64,000 bases of DNA from Burkholderiales bacterium. GTDB taxonomy: Bacteria; Pseudomonadota; Gammaproteobacteria; Burkholderiales; SG8-41. The notes below the pieces were generated by a model. The model was given only the letters and a program-made list of their open reading frames with translations. It searched no databases and had not been told where the DNA came from. The stretch is taken from positions 1 to 64,000 of the forward strand of contig DATAJS010000004.1 in the NCBI GenBank assembly GCA_036262035.1, read 5' to 3'. Below, piece by piece: positions 17,666 to 25,515 of the stretch. Both the position numbers and the translations under genes were made by a program. Position 1 is the first letter of the stretch. Each line of letters opens with the position of its first letter.

Positions 17666-17714
17666 ACGCCAAGGAGGGGAACCAAGGTTTCCCTCCTTGA
17701 ACCTCCTTTCCTTT
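17662..17714. repeat. 53-base repeat, copy 2
   Basis: Near-identical to 10962-11014 and in the same orientation. It begins GTGAACGCC, so the TGA stop of the DUF4340 gene is its second to fourth base. It contains an internal inverted repeat (AAGGAGGGGAACC / GGTTTCCCTCCTT). Confidence 0.88.
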
Positions 17715-17748
17715 GACACCATGGCACGTCCATGCACGAGGCAAGATC

Positions 17749-17946
17749 ATGAAATGGAGTCATTTCCCCAAATCGCCGGTGTTCCCCGCCGGCTTCAGGT
17801 GGCCTTTCCAGAAGCGCCGGGAAGGCTACGAATCCGACGTGACCGCGATGGTCCGCGCGATGCTCGAGGACGAGAAGATCCGCGAGGACCAGCGCCTGGC
17901 GTGGGAGCGCTGGCGCAACGACCCCGTCACCAAGAGCACGTCATGA
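17749..17946 (+). CDS. Small conserved-looking protein (possibly DUF3460-related)
   Basis: A 65-residue cytoplasmic protein: MKWSHFPKSPVFPAGFRWPF, then YESDVTAMVRAMLEDEKIREDQRLAWERWRND. The second part recalls the YxSDxTxFxxxL...Q...R..W pattern of the betaproteobacterial DUF3460 family, but this is a visual resemblance. Its TGA stop overlaps the ATG of the following Bug gene (ATGA at 17943-17946), so the two are likely translationally coupled. The start at 17749 is preferred over an in-frame ATG at 17713, which lies at the end of the repeat. Confidence 0.6.
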   Translation: MKWSHFPKSPVFPAGFRWPFQKRREGYESDVTAMVRAMLEDEKIREDQRLAWERWRNDPVTKSTS

Positions 17947-18902
17947 GAATCCTGGCCGCAGCGTTCGCCGCGATGTGGGTCGCGGGCGGCGCGAGCGCCG
18001 CAGAATATCCCACCAAGCCCGTTCGTTTCGTCGTTCCGTTCGCGCCCGGCGGCAGCACCGACACGCTTGCGCGCACGCTCGGCACCAAGCTGTCCGACGG
18101 CCTCGGCCACCAGGTCGTCATCGACAATCGCGCCGGCGGCAACGGCAACATCGGCATGGAGATCGTCGCGAACGCGCCGCCCGATGGCCACACCATCGTG
18201 CTCGGCTACATCGCTAACGTGGCGATCGGTCCGAGCCTGTATTCCAAGCTGCCTTTCGATCCGGTGAAGGATTACGAAGCGGTCACGCTGCTCGCGACGT
18301 CGCCCAACGTGCTCGTCGCGCATCCGTCGGTGCAGGCGAATACGCTGAAGGAGCTGATCGCGCTCGCTAAGCGCGCACCGGGCTCGCTCAACTTCGCATC
18401 GGCCAGCGTCGGCAGCGTCGGCCATCTCACGGGCGAGATGATCAACCAGCTCGCGGGCATCAAGATGGTCCACATCGCCTACAAGGGCAGCGGCCAGGCG
18501 GTGACCGACCTCGTCGGCGGCCACATCCAGCTCATGTTCAGCGGCTTCTCCTCGGTGATGCCGCACATCAAGTCGGGCAAGCTCAAGACCATCGCGCAGA
18601 CCGGCGAGAAGCGCTCGCCCGCGCTGCCCGAGGTGCCGACGATCGCCGAATCGGGCTTCCCGAAGTTCGAAGCGACCGCGTGGTACGGCGTGCACGCGCC
18701 CGCGAAGACGCCCAGGCCCATCGTGAACCGGCTGAACAGCGAGTTCGTGAAAGCGCTCAAGGCCCAGGATGTGCGCGACCGCCTCGGCGGCCTGGGTTTC
18801 GAGATCGTCGGCTCGACGCCCGAGTACTACGCGAGCTACATCAAGTCCGAGATCAAGAAGTGGGCGAAGGTGGTCAAGGCGTCGGGCGCGAAGCCTGACT
18901 AG
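17943..18902 (+). CDS. Bug/TctC-family periplasmic solute receptor
   Basis: A 319-residue tripartite tricarboxylate-type binding protein with signal peptide MRILAAAFAAMWVAGGASA. The family signature YPTKPVRFVVPFAPGGSTD follows, then VVIDNRAGGNGNIG, the PDGHTI loop and HIAYKGSGQAVTDLVGGHIQL. These proteins bind small carboxylates or related polar compounds. Most in this group are orphan receptors without a TctAB partner, as here. It overlaps the preceding small gene by four bases, an unusual pairing for this family. Confidence 0.93.
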   Translation: MRILAAAFAAMWVAGGASAAEYPTKPVRFVVPFAPGGSTDTLARTLGTKLSDGLGHQVVIDNRAGGNGNIGMEIVANAPPDGHTIVLGYIANVAIGPSLYSKLPFDPVKDYEAVTLLATSPNVLVAHPSVQANTLKELIALAKRAPGSLNFASASVGSVGHLTGEMINQLAGIKMVHIAYKGSGQAVTDLVGGHIQLMFSGFSSVMPHIKSGKLKTIAQTGEKRSPALPEVPTIAESGFPKFEATAWYGVHAPAKTPRPIVNRLNSEFVKALKAQDVRDRLGGLGFEIVGSTPEYYASYIKSEIKKWAKVVKASGAKPD

Positions 18903-18921
18903 TCTTAAGGGCGATTTTTAA

Positions 18922-19095
18922 CGCAGAGGCGCACAGAGGCGCGCAGAGGACGAACAAACGACGTCATTCCCGCGCAGGCGGGAATCCATTTTCAACCCGT
19001 CAAAGTCAAAATGGATTCCCGATCACTTCCGCTACCGCGGGTCGGGAATGACGATTTTTACGCCGTTCCTCTGCGCGCCTCCGTGCGCCTCTGCG
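18922..19095. repeat. Nested inverted repeats between convergent genes
   Basis: The outer arms (18922-18950 and 19067-19095) iterate CGCAGAGG/CGCACAGAGG words and match at 28 of 29 positions. Inside lies a complete GTCATTCCCG-family palindrome (18962-19053), which itself has a hairpin in each arm. So one palindrome sits in the loop of another. Confidence 0.9.
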
Positions 19096-19100
19096 CCTAA

Positions 19101-20033
19101 CTACGCCTTTTTAGACGCGTGATTGCTCACCGCCTCGAGCACGAGCGACCCGTCGGCGTTCCGGATCTCGGTCCTCACCACCGCCAGGCTGCGGCCGGCG
19201 TGGATCACTTTCGAAGTCGCGGTCAGTGATTCGCCCCGGCCGGGGCTGATGTACCACGCCGAGATGTTCGATATCGCCGGATGGCGCGGCACCGCCGCCG
19301 CGGCGGTCGCCTGCGCGAGGCCCAGCAGTATCCCGCCCTGCACGTGTCCCACGCGGTTGCCGATCTGGTAGCCGATCGCGACCCGGCACGTCGCGCCCGT
19401 CGCGGTGTGCCTGGGCTCGATGCCCACGAAGCGCTCGAAGAAGGTGTGCACGCCGTCGTGCGACGACAGCGCCGCCTGCGCCGCGCGCACCACCGCGCGC
19501 TCCTTCTCTTCGAGCTCGGACATCTCCAGCGGCTGCGGGCGCACGTCACCCTGCTGCCACGGCAACGGCGCGAGCTTCACCCCTTCGGGCGGCGGCAGCA
19601 CCATGAAAGTCCCCGTCGCGTGCGCGATCGTCTCGCCACCGCTTTTCAATGCGCCACGCGTGATCGCCTGCCGCGCGCTGTCGGCGGCGAAGAAGCCTTC
19701 GAGCGTGGCTTCCATGTACAGGTCTTTTCGCGGTTCGAGCCCGGTGTACTGGATGTCGAGGTGCACCGTCGCCTGCCGCCCGCCGGGCTCGATGACGAGA
19801 CGAGGCGCGGTGGCGAGCGCGCCGTCGATCACCACACCCAGCGCAGGGGGCGCGATGACGCCTTTCGCGTCGAGGCAATGCGGTCCGACCGTCATCGCGT
19901 GCGAGATCGAGTCGGGGCCGACGTGAGGCCACGTCAGCTCGAGGAAATAGCCGGGAAAGTGGAATCCCGGCGCGCGGTTGGCGGCCAGCGCGCGCAGCAC
20001 GCGGTCCTGGATAATTCGTGGGTTCAGAGTCAT
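19101..20033 (-). CDS. Double hot-dog thioesterase-like protein
   Basis: A 310-residue cytoplasmic protein with two hot-dog-like halves. The second is clearer and has a PaaI-type core, RVGHVQGGILLGLAQATAAAA followed by SAWYISPGRGESLTATSKVIHAGRSLAVVRTEI. The first half (about 60-165) is more divergent. PaaI-type domains hydrolyse acyl-CoA thioesters. Neighbours give no specific substrate. It is convergent with the Bug gene at 17.9 kb across a nested palindrome. Catalysis is plausible but unproven; the usual acidic residue after HxxGG is not obvious. Confidence 0.75.
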   Translation of the reverse strand: MTLNPRIIQDRVLRALAANRAPGFHFPGYFLELTWPHVGPDSISHAMTVGPHCLDAKGVIAPPALGVVIDGALATAPRLVIEPGGRQATVHLDIQYTGLEPRKDLYMEATLEGFFAADSARQAITRGALKSGGETIAHATGTFMVLPPPEGVKLAPLPWQQGDVRPQPLEMSELEEKERAVVRAAQAALSSHDGVHTFFERFVGIEPRHTATGATCRVAIGYQIGNRVGHVQGGILLGLAQATAAAAVPRHPAISNISAWYISPGRGESLTATSKVIHAGRSLAVVRTEIRNADGSLVLEAVSNHASKKA

Positions 20034-20041
20034 GTGGTCCT

Positions 20042-20106
20042 GTAGCGCAGGCGCCTCGCCTGCCTTTGTGCGGCCTTGTTTCTGCTGGCGCGGGCGCCTG
20101 CGCTAC
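20042..20106. repeat. GTAGCGCAGGCGCC-type inverted repeat, second copy
   Basis: GTAGCGCAGGCGCC on the left and GGCGCCTGCGCTAC on the right form a 14-base perfect outer stem with a secondary pairing inside. It lies between the thioesterase-like gene and the MFS gene on the minus strand, at the 3' end of the MFS gene. Related to 9264-9326. Confidence 0.88.
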
Positions 20107-20107
20107 T

Positions 20108-21358
20108 TTAACGGGCGCTCAGGCCCAGTCGATCGTAAATCGGTCTCACGTGCGTCGCGATGTGGGCGCGCCGGGACGCGAGATAGACGCCGGCGAGGGC
20201 GCAGCAGACGCCCTCGATCGTCAGCGTCGCCGCGACGCCGATGCGGTCGGCGAGCGCGCCCGCCGCGATCGCCCCGAAAGGCGACATGCCGAGAAACGCC
20301 GCGGTGTAGAGGCTCATCACGCGCCCGCGCTTGTCGTCGTCGACGATGGTCTGCAGGATCATGTTGGTCGATACCGACGTGACGAGGATGCCGAAGCCGA
20401 CGACGGCGAGCAGCGGCACCGCGATCGCCATGCCGCCCGACCACGAAACCAGCGCGATCGCGGTCCCGGCCGCGCAGCTCGCCACCGCGATCACGCGCAC
20501 CAGCCCGCGCACGTTCGGCCGTGAAGCGAGATACAGCGTGCCGCTCACCGCGCCGAAACCCGCTGCGCCGACCAGAAAGCCCATCACGTTCGCGCCGCCG
20601 GCGTAGACCTCCCTCACCAGCACCGGCATCAGCGTCATGTACGGCGTCGCGAGCAGGCTCACCACCGCGAGCACGCAGAGCAGGGTGCGGATCGGCAGCG
20701 ACCTCCAGGCATAACCGAAGCCTTCCGACAGACCCTGCAGCACCGGCGCATGCGCAGCTACTCTCGGGCTCGGTGTCACGCGGATCATCATGAAGCTCAC
20801 CAGCACCGCGACGTAGGTCAGCGCGTTGATGGCGAAGCACGCCGATTCGCCGTAGGCCGCGATGACGATGCCTGCGACCGCCGGACCGATGAGCCGTCCC
20901 GCGTTCCCGATGAGCGAGGTCACCGCGACCGCGTTGGGCAGGTCCTCCTTGCCGTCGACGAGCTCCAGCAGGTAAGCGTGGCGCATCGGCAGCTCGATCG
21001 CGACCATCACGCCCATGAACATCGCGAGCGCCACGATGTGCCACGGCTGGATCACGCCGGTGATCGCCAGCGCCGCGAGCGTGATCGCCTGCACCATCTC
21101 GAGCACCTGGGTCGCGAACATCGCGCGATGCAGGTTGACGCGGTCCGACCACAGCCCCGCGAGCGGCGCGAGCAACAGGATCGGCAGGCTGCTCGCGAAC
21201 CCGAGCACGCCGAGCAGCGTCGCCGAGCCGGTCAGGCGGTAGAGGAGCCAGCTCTGCGCGATCGACTGCATCCAGTAGCCGACCAGTGCGACCGACTGCC
21301 CCGCGGCGAACAGCGCGAAGTTGCGGTGCGCGAGCGCGCGCAACAGGGTGAGACGCAT
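20108..21358 (-). CDS. MFS transporter, enterobactin-exporter-like
   Basis: A 416-residue inner-membrane transporter with twelve expected helices. It starts MRLTLLRALAHRNFALFAAG and continues GYWMQSIAQSWLLYRLTGSA, as in EntS/DHA3-type efflux proteins. The loop after helix 2 reads LAGLWSDRVNLHRAMF in place of the classical MFS GRxxDRxGRR. The start at 21358 is preferred over 21394 because it gives the family's usual N-terminus. The exported compound cannot be inferred. The gene is divergent from the MFS pair at 21.5 kb. Confidence 0.85.
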   Translation of the reverse strand: MRLTLLRALAHRNFALFAAGQSVALVGYWMQSIAQSWLLYRLTGSATLLGVLGFASSLPILLLAPLAGLWSDRVNLHRAMFATQVLEMVQAITLAALAITGVIQPWHIVALAMFMGVMVAIELPMRHAYLLELVDGKEDLPNAVAVTSLIGNAGRLIGPAVAGIVIAAYGESACFAINALTYVAVLVSFMMIRVTPSPRVAAHAPVLQGLSEGFGYAWRSLPIRTLLCVLAVVSLLATPYMTLMPVLVREVYAGGANVMGFLVGAAGFGAVSGTLYLASRPNVRGLVRVIAVASCAAGTAIALVSWSGGMAIAVPLLAVVGFGILVTSVSTNMILQTIVDDDKRGRVMSLYTAAFLGMSPFGAIAAGALADRIGVAATLTIEGVCCALAGVYLASRRAHIATHVRPIYDRLGLSAR

Positions 21359-21412
21359 CGGGAAGCCGAGTCCGGATTGCGAGAAAAGGGGCAATTCTAA
21401 TGCCGCGGTAGA

Positions 21413-21463
21413 ATTGGGGTCAGGTCCGAATTAACGACCCGTTAATTCGGACCTGACCCCAAT
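21413..21463. repeat. Perfect GGGGTCAGGTCC-family inverted repeat
   Basis: Arms of 24 bases, ATTGGGGTCAGGTCCGAATT plus AACG on the left, pair perfectly across a 3-base loop. It lies between divergent MFS genes, directly before the ATG at 21465, so it should be in the leader of that gene. Relatives at 55627 and 62339. This type is reminiscent of REP elements moved by Y1 (RAYT) transposases; none is present here. Confidence 0.92.
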
Positions 21464-21464
21464 A

Positions 21465-22631
21465 ATGAATAACGAATCCCCGCCGTTCACCGCTCGCGTC
21501 AGCCTGCCGCAGCTCTTCTCTCTCGTCCTGCTCTGGAATGCGGGCTACAAGGGCACTCGCGTCCTCAACACGCTCTATGCGCTCGAGCTGGGCGCGAAGC
21601 CGTTCGAGATCGGGCTGCTGCTTGCAACATATGGACTTTTCGCGCTGATCCTCGCGGTGTACGCGGGCCGCTTCACCGATCGTTACGGCCTGCGCATCCC
21701 GGTGATCGGCGGCGTCGTCGCCTGCTCCGCGGGCATCGTGCTACCGTGGCTCGTGCCGACGCTGCCCGCGATCTTCGCGTCGGCCGCGATCACGGGCACC
21801 GGCTTCATCTTCGTGCAGGTGGGGCTGCAGACCCTCACCGGCTCGCTCGCCGAAGGCGCGGCGCGCACGCGCAACATCAACACTTACGCGCTGGTCGTGT
21901 CGGTCGCCGATTTCATCGGCCCGGTGGTCGCGGGCTTCGCGATCGATCACGTAGGGCACGTCGCTTCGTACCTGTATCTCGCGCTGCTTTCCGCGAGCTC
22001 GCTCATCGGGCTCGTGCTGATCGCGAAGCATTTCCCGCGCAGCTTCTCGCACGGCTCGTCCCATTCCGACCGGCGCATGATCGACCTGGTGCGCGTGCCC
22101 GATCTCAAGCGCGTGCTCATCGCGAGCGCGGTCGTGATGACCGGTCTGGACCTGTTCCAGCTCTACATGCCGCTCTACGGCCACAACATCGGGCTCTCGG
22201 CCTCGGCGATCGGGCTGGTGCTCGGCGCCTTCGCGGTGGCGGGCTTCGTCACGCGCGCCGTACTGCCGCTCATCGTCGCGCGACTGGGCGAGGAGAAGAC
22301 GCTGACGTGGTCGATCGCGTGCTCGGCCGCGACGTTCATGCTGATCCCTCTCGTGCAGAACGGTTACGGGCTGGGCGCGATCAGCTTCGCGCTGGGCCTC
22401 GGCATGGCGCTGGGACAGCCGCTTTCGGTGATACTGGCGTACAACTACTCGCCGCAGGGCCGCGCGGGGGAGACCATCGGCTTGAGGATCGCGATCAACA
22501 ACTCGATGCACGTCGTGGTGCCGACCGCTTTCGGCGGCCTCGGCTCGCTGGTCGGTGTCGCGCCGATCTTCGTGCTCTCGTCGGCGCTGCTCGGCGTCGG
22601 CGCTTACGTCGCGCGCAGGCGCAAGGACTGA
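21465..22631 (+). CDS. MFS transporter (tandem paralogue 1)
   Basis: A 388-residue twelve-helix permease. The helix 2-3 loop is YAGRFTDRYGLRIPVIGG, a good MFS signature. The second half includes GLDLFQLYMPLYGHNIGLSA and SPQGRAGETIGLR. The next gene encodes a clear paralogue with the same blocks. The start codon abuts a perfect 51-base palindrome, so its ribosome-binding site falls within the hairpin, which could limit translation. Substrate unknown. Confidence 0.85.
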   Translation: MNNESPPFTARVSLPQLFSLVLLWNAGYKGTRVLNTLYALELGAKPFEIGLLLATYGLFALILAVYAGRFTDRYGLRIPVIGGVVACSAGIVLPWLVPTLPAIFASAAITGTGFIFVQVGLQTLTGSLAEGAARTRNINTYALVVSVADFIGPVVAGFAIDHVGHVASYLYLALLSASSLIGLVLIAKHFPRSFSHGSSHSDRRMIDLVRVPDLKRVLIASAVVMTGLDLFQLYMPLYGHNIGLSASAIGLVLGAFAVAGFVTRAVLPLIVARLGEEKTLTWSIACSAATFMLIPLVQNGYGLGAISFALGLGMALGQPLSVILAYNYSPQGRAGETIGLRIAINNSMHVVVPTAFGGLGSLVGVAPIFVLSSALLGVGAYVARRRKD

Positions 22632-22633
22632 CC

Positions 22634-23791
22634 GTGCCCGCGATCTGGGTCATGCTCGGCATCATATTGCTCAACATGACCGCATTTCGCGGCAGCAAGG
22701 TGGTGGTGACGCTGTTCGCGATCGAGCTCGGCGCGCCGCAGTTCTCGATCGGAGCGATCATCGCGATGTACTCGGTGTTCCCGATGATCCTCGGCGTGTT
22801 CGCGGGCAAGCTCACCGACCGGCTCGGCGTGCGCCGGCCGCTGATCGGCGGCACGCTCGGCGTGGCGCTCGCGCTGCTCGTGCCATTCGCGTTTCCGCGC
22901 ATGCCGTCGCTGTATCTCTCCGCGATACTCATCGGCGCGTCGTGGGTGTTCTACAACGTCTGCGCGCAGAACCTGATGGGGCTGCTCTCGACGCCGGAGA
23001 CCCGCGCGAAGAACTTCAGCAACTTCGGCCTCGTCATGGCGGGCGGCAGCTTCTTCGGGCCGACGCTCTCGGGCATCGCGATCGACCACATCGGCTACGC
23101 GAAAACCTATCTCGTGCTCGCCGCGATCCCGCTGGCCTCGATCGTCGTCATCGCCACCTCGCGCGCGCTGCGCAACGCCAAGGGCAAGGGCGGCGTGAAG
23201 GAGGAAGAGGCGACGTATTCCGCCAACCTCCTGCAGAACGTGCCGTTGCGCCGCACGCTCATCACCAGCGCGACGATCCTGACCGGCACCGATCTCTTCC
23301 AGTTCTACATGCCCATTTACGGTCACTCGGTGGGACTGTCGGCCTCGGCGATCGGGACCATCCTCGGGATGTTCGCCGTCGCCGCATTCGTGGTGCGTCT
23401 GGTCATGCCGGCGCTGGTGAAGCGCTACACGCCGGACACGGTGCTGCTGTGGGCGCTCTACATCGGCGCGGTGGCGTACGTGCTGTTCCCGATGTTCGAG
23501 ACCGCGCTGCTGCTGGCCGCGGTGGCGTTTCTCCTCGGTCTGGGCATGGGCTGCAGCCAGCCGGTGAGCCTGATGCTCATCTACGACCGCGCGCCGCCGG
23601 GCCGCTCGGGCGAGGCGCTGGGGATGCGCGTCACGATCAACAACTTCATGCACATCGCGGTGCCGATGATCTTCGGCACGCTAGGTACCGCGCTCGGCGT
23701 GGCGCCGGTGTTCTACGCCAATGCCGCGATCCTCGCCGCCGGCGGCGCCATCGCGACCCGCGCCCGTAATGCGCTCGCGACCGGTTCATAA
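22634..23791 (+). CDS. MFS transporter (tandem paralogue 2)
   Basis: A 385-residue permease starting from GTG at 22634, two bases after the stop of the upstream paralogue. Shared landmarks are FAGKLTDRLGVRRPLIGGTLG, GTDLFQFYMPIYGHSVGLSA and PPGRSGEALGMR. The close match in sequence and the tight spacing indicate a tandem duplication. The two could act as separate transporters or as a pair. Its TAA overlaps an ATG at 23791 (TAATG), but the dehydrogenase start at 23821 is preferred. Confidence 0.85.
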   Translation: MPAIWVMLGIILLNMTAFRGSKVVVTLFAIELGAPQFSIGAIIAMYSVFPMILGVFAGKLTDRLGVRRPLIGGTLGVALALLVPFAFPRMPSLYLSAILIGASWVFYNVCAQNLMGLLSTPETRAKNFSNFGLVMAGGSFFGPTLSGIAIDHIGYAKTYLVLAAIPLASIVVIATSRALRNAKGKGGVKEEEATYSANLLQNVPLRRTLITSATILTGTDLFQFYMPIYGHSVGLSASAIGTILGMFAVAAFVVRLVMPALVKRYTPDTVLLWALYIGAVAYVLFPMFETALLLAAVAFLLGLGMGCSQPVSLMLIYDRAPPGRSGEALGMRVTINNFMHIAVPMIFGTLGTALGVAPVFYANAAILAAGGAIATRARNALATGS

Positions 23792-23820
23792 TGCGCAACT
23801 CACGAATCGAGGGTGTCACC

Positions 23821-24777
23821 ATGAAAATCGCAGTCATCGACGACTACCAGGGCGCGTTCAGGAAGACCAAGGCGTTTCCCAAGCTGCAGGGCCACGACGT
23901 GGTCGTGTACACCGACACCGAGAAGGATCCCGCCAGGCTCGCCGAGCGGCTGAAGGATGCCGAGGCGGTCGTGCTCACGCAGCAGCGCTCGCCCTTCCCG
24001 CGCGCGGTCATCGAGAAGCTGCCGAAGCTCAGGATGATCAGCCAGACGGGGAAGAACGCCTATCACATCGATCTCGAAGCGGCGAAAGAGAAAGGCATCG
24101 TCGTGTCGGCCGGCGGCGGCAGCAGCCCCAATCCGACCGCGGAGCTGACGTGGGCGATCATCCTCGCAAGCTTGCGCAACATTCCCCAGGAAGCGCAGAA
24201 CATGAAAGAGGGGAAGTGGCAGAGCACCGTCGGCATCGGCCTCAAGGACAAGGTGCTCGGTGTCTACGCCTTCGGCCGCATCGGCAGCATCGTCGCCGGC
24301 GTCGGCCGCGCGTTCGGCATGAAAGTGATCGTCCTCGGCCGCGAGGCGTCGACCGCCAAGGCGCGCGAAGCCGGTTACGAAGTGGCCGCGAGCCGCGAAG
24401 CGTTCTTCGAGCAGGCGGACATCGTCACGCTGCACCTGCCGCTCAACAAGGAGACGCGGGGCATCGTCACGGCGCAGGACCTCGCGCGCATGAAGCCCGC
24501 CGCGATGATCGTCAACACCAGCCGCGCGCCGATCATCGCCGAAGGCGCGCTGGTGGAAGCGCTGAACAAAGGCCGCCCCGGCTACGCCGCGATCGACGTC
24601 TACGAGAGCGAGCCGATGATGGACGCGAACAACCCGCTGCTCAAGATGAAGAACGTGCTCTGCACGCCGCACCTGGGCTACGTCGAGCAGCGCGTGTACG
24701 AAGGGATCTACGGCGTGGCGGTCGATCAGATCCTGGCGTTCGCGCAGGGGAAGCCGATCAACGTCGTGAATGCGTAA
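23821..24777 (+). CDS. D-2-hydroxyacid dehydrogenase (NAD-dependent)
   Basis: A 318-residue enzyme of the D-isomer-specific 2-hydroxyacid dehydrogenase family. The NAD-binding turn reads VYAFGRIGSIVAGVGRAFG, with Ala-Phe in place of the usual first glycine. The catalytic set is visible as Arg in NTSRAPII, Glu in VYESEPM and His in CTPHLGYVE. The N-terminal half (KIAVIDDYQGAFR) matches plant-type and phosphoglycerate-dehydrogenase-like members often found in Burkholderiales. The start at 23821 has GAGGGTG upstream. It follows the MFS pair and may reduce or oxidise a transported hydroxy acid. Confidence 0.88.
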   Translation: MKIAVIDDYQGAFRKTKAFPKLQGHDVVVYTDTEKDPARLAERLKDAEAVVLTQQRSPFPRAVIEKLPKLRMISQTGKNAYHIDLEAAKEKGIVVSAGGGSSPNPTAELTWAIILASLRNIPQEAQNMKEGKWQSTVGIGLKDKVLGVYAFGRIGSIVAGVGRAFGMKVIVLGREASTAKAREAGYEVAASREAFFEQADIVTLHLPLNKETRGIVTAQDLARMKPAAMIVNTSRAPIIAEGALVEALNKGRPGYAAIDVYESEPMMDANNPLLKMKNVLCTPHLGYVEQRVYEGIYGVAVDQILAFAQGKPINVVNA

Positions 24778-24804
24778 TTGCGTGCACGGGTGAACGGAAA
24801 AACC

Positions 24805-24836
24805 CGTCATTCCCGCGAAGGCGGGAATCCATTTTG
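24805..24836. repeat. Single-hairpin half element of the GTCATTCCCG family
   Basis: GTCATTCCCGCGAAGGCGGGAATCCATTTT forms one hairpin. It corresponds to the left half of the full element at 3286-3382; the mirror half is absent. A classical terminator follows directly. Confidence 0.8.
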
Positions 24837-24847
24837 ACGTTCAAAAG

Positions 24848-24876
24848 AAAAAGGCCGCTTACGCGGCCTTTTTTTA
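24848..24876. terminator. Bidirectional rho-independent terminator
   Basis: AAAAAGGCCGC-TTAC-GCGGCCTTTTTTT, a GC-rich stem with A and T tracts on both sides. It serves the dehydrogenase gene from the left and the convergent hypothetical gene from the right. Confidence 0.88.
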
Positions 24877-25434
24877 TCAATGCAGGTGCTTGTTCCGCGG
24901 ATGCAGCGGAATCACCGTCGACTGCGTCTCGCTCTCCTCGCCTTCGGCCGGCATCGTGGCGCCGGCCGCATCGAAGAGCTGGTTGATCAGCGCGGCGACC
25001 TGCTCGGTCTCGCCTTTGCCGATGTGACGCGAGAGCAGGTTCGAGACGTCTTCCACCACGCACTGGCGGCGGAACTCGTGGATCGCCTGCGCGCTCGGCC
25101 CGACGAACATCTGATAGAACTCGTCGTCGGCGCCTTCCGGGTAGTACGTGACCTCGATCTCCGAGGCGTACTCGGTGAGCGTACCTAAGTTGTGGAACGT
25201 CTCGGTGAGACGGCTCTGGAAGCTGCGCCCGACCTCACCCGTCCAGCAGATGTTGATCACGCGCTCCTTGAGATCGAAGCTGATCCCCGGCTCCTCGCGC
25301 TCGAGGCTGTGGGCGTCCGCGATCGTGTCGACGTCGAGATAGTCGAGCCAGGGGCGCATCGCCTGGTCGATCTGCGAGACCCTCACGCCTTTGCACAGGA
25401 ATACGCTGCCATGCACGTGCACTTCGGTTCGCAT
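24877..25434 (-). CDS. Conserved-looking hypothetical protein
   Basis: A 185-residue soluble protein with no signal peptide. It starts MRTEVHVHGSVFLCKGVRVS and has an acidic middle (ISFDLKERVINICWTGEVGRSFQSR; EIEVTYYPEGADDEFYQMFVGP) and a C-terminal helical part. I do not recognise a function. The even composition and hydrophobic pattern look like a real globular protein. The ATG at 25434 follows AAGGGGGAC poorly spaced; a longer start at 25503 is possible but adds a low-complexity leader. It ends at the bidirectional terminator. Confidence 0.65.
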   Translation of the reverse strand: MRTEVHVHGSVFLCKGVRVSQIDQAMRPWLDYLDVDTIADAHSLEREEPGISFDLKERVINICWTGEVGRSFQSRLTETFHNLGTLTEYASEIEVTYYPEGADDEFYQMFVGPSAQAIHEFRRQCVVEDVSNLLSRHIGKGETEQVAALINQLFDAAGATMPAEGEESETQSTVIPLHPRNKHLH

Positions 25435-25515
25435 AAGGGGGACTCCGGTGATGGGGGGTGCCGGGGCTGGGAAAGATCCGGCGGAAGTCGTCAAGGATAG
25501 CACAGCGGGGCCATC

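Noticed and set aside
16400-17737. Frames encoding KERRFKEGNLG-PPWRSP near 10.9 and 17.7 kb
   Set aside because: The shared peptide is the translated 53-base repeat, not evidence of a protein family.
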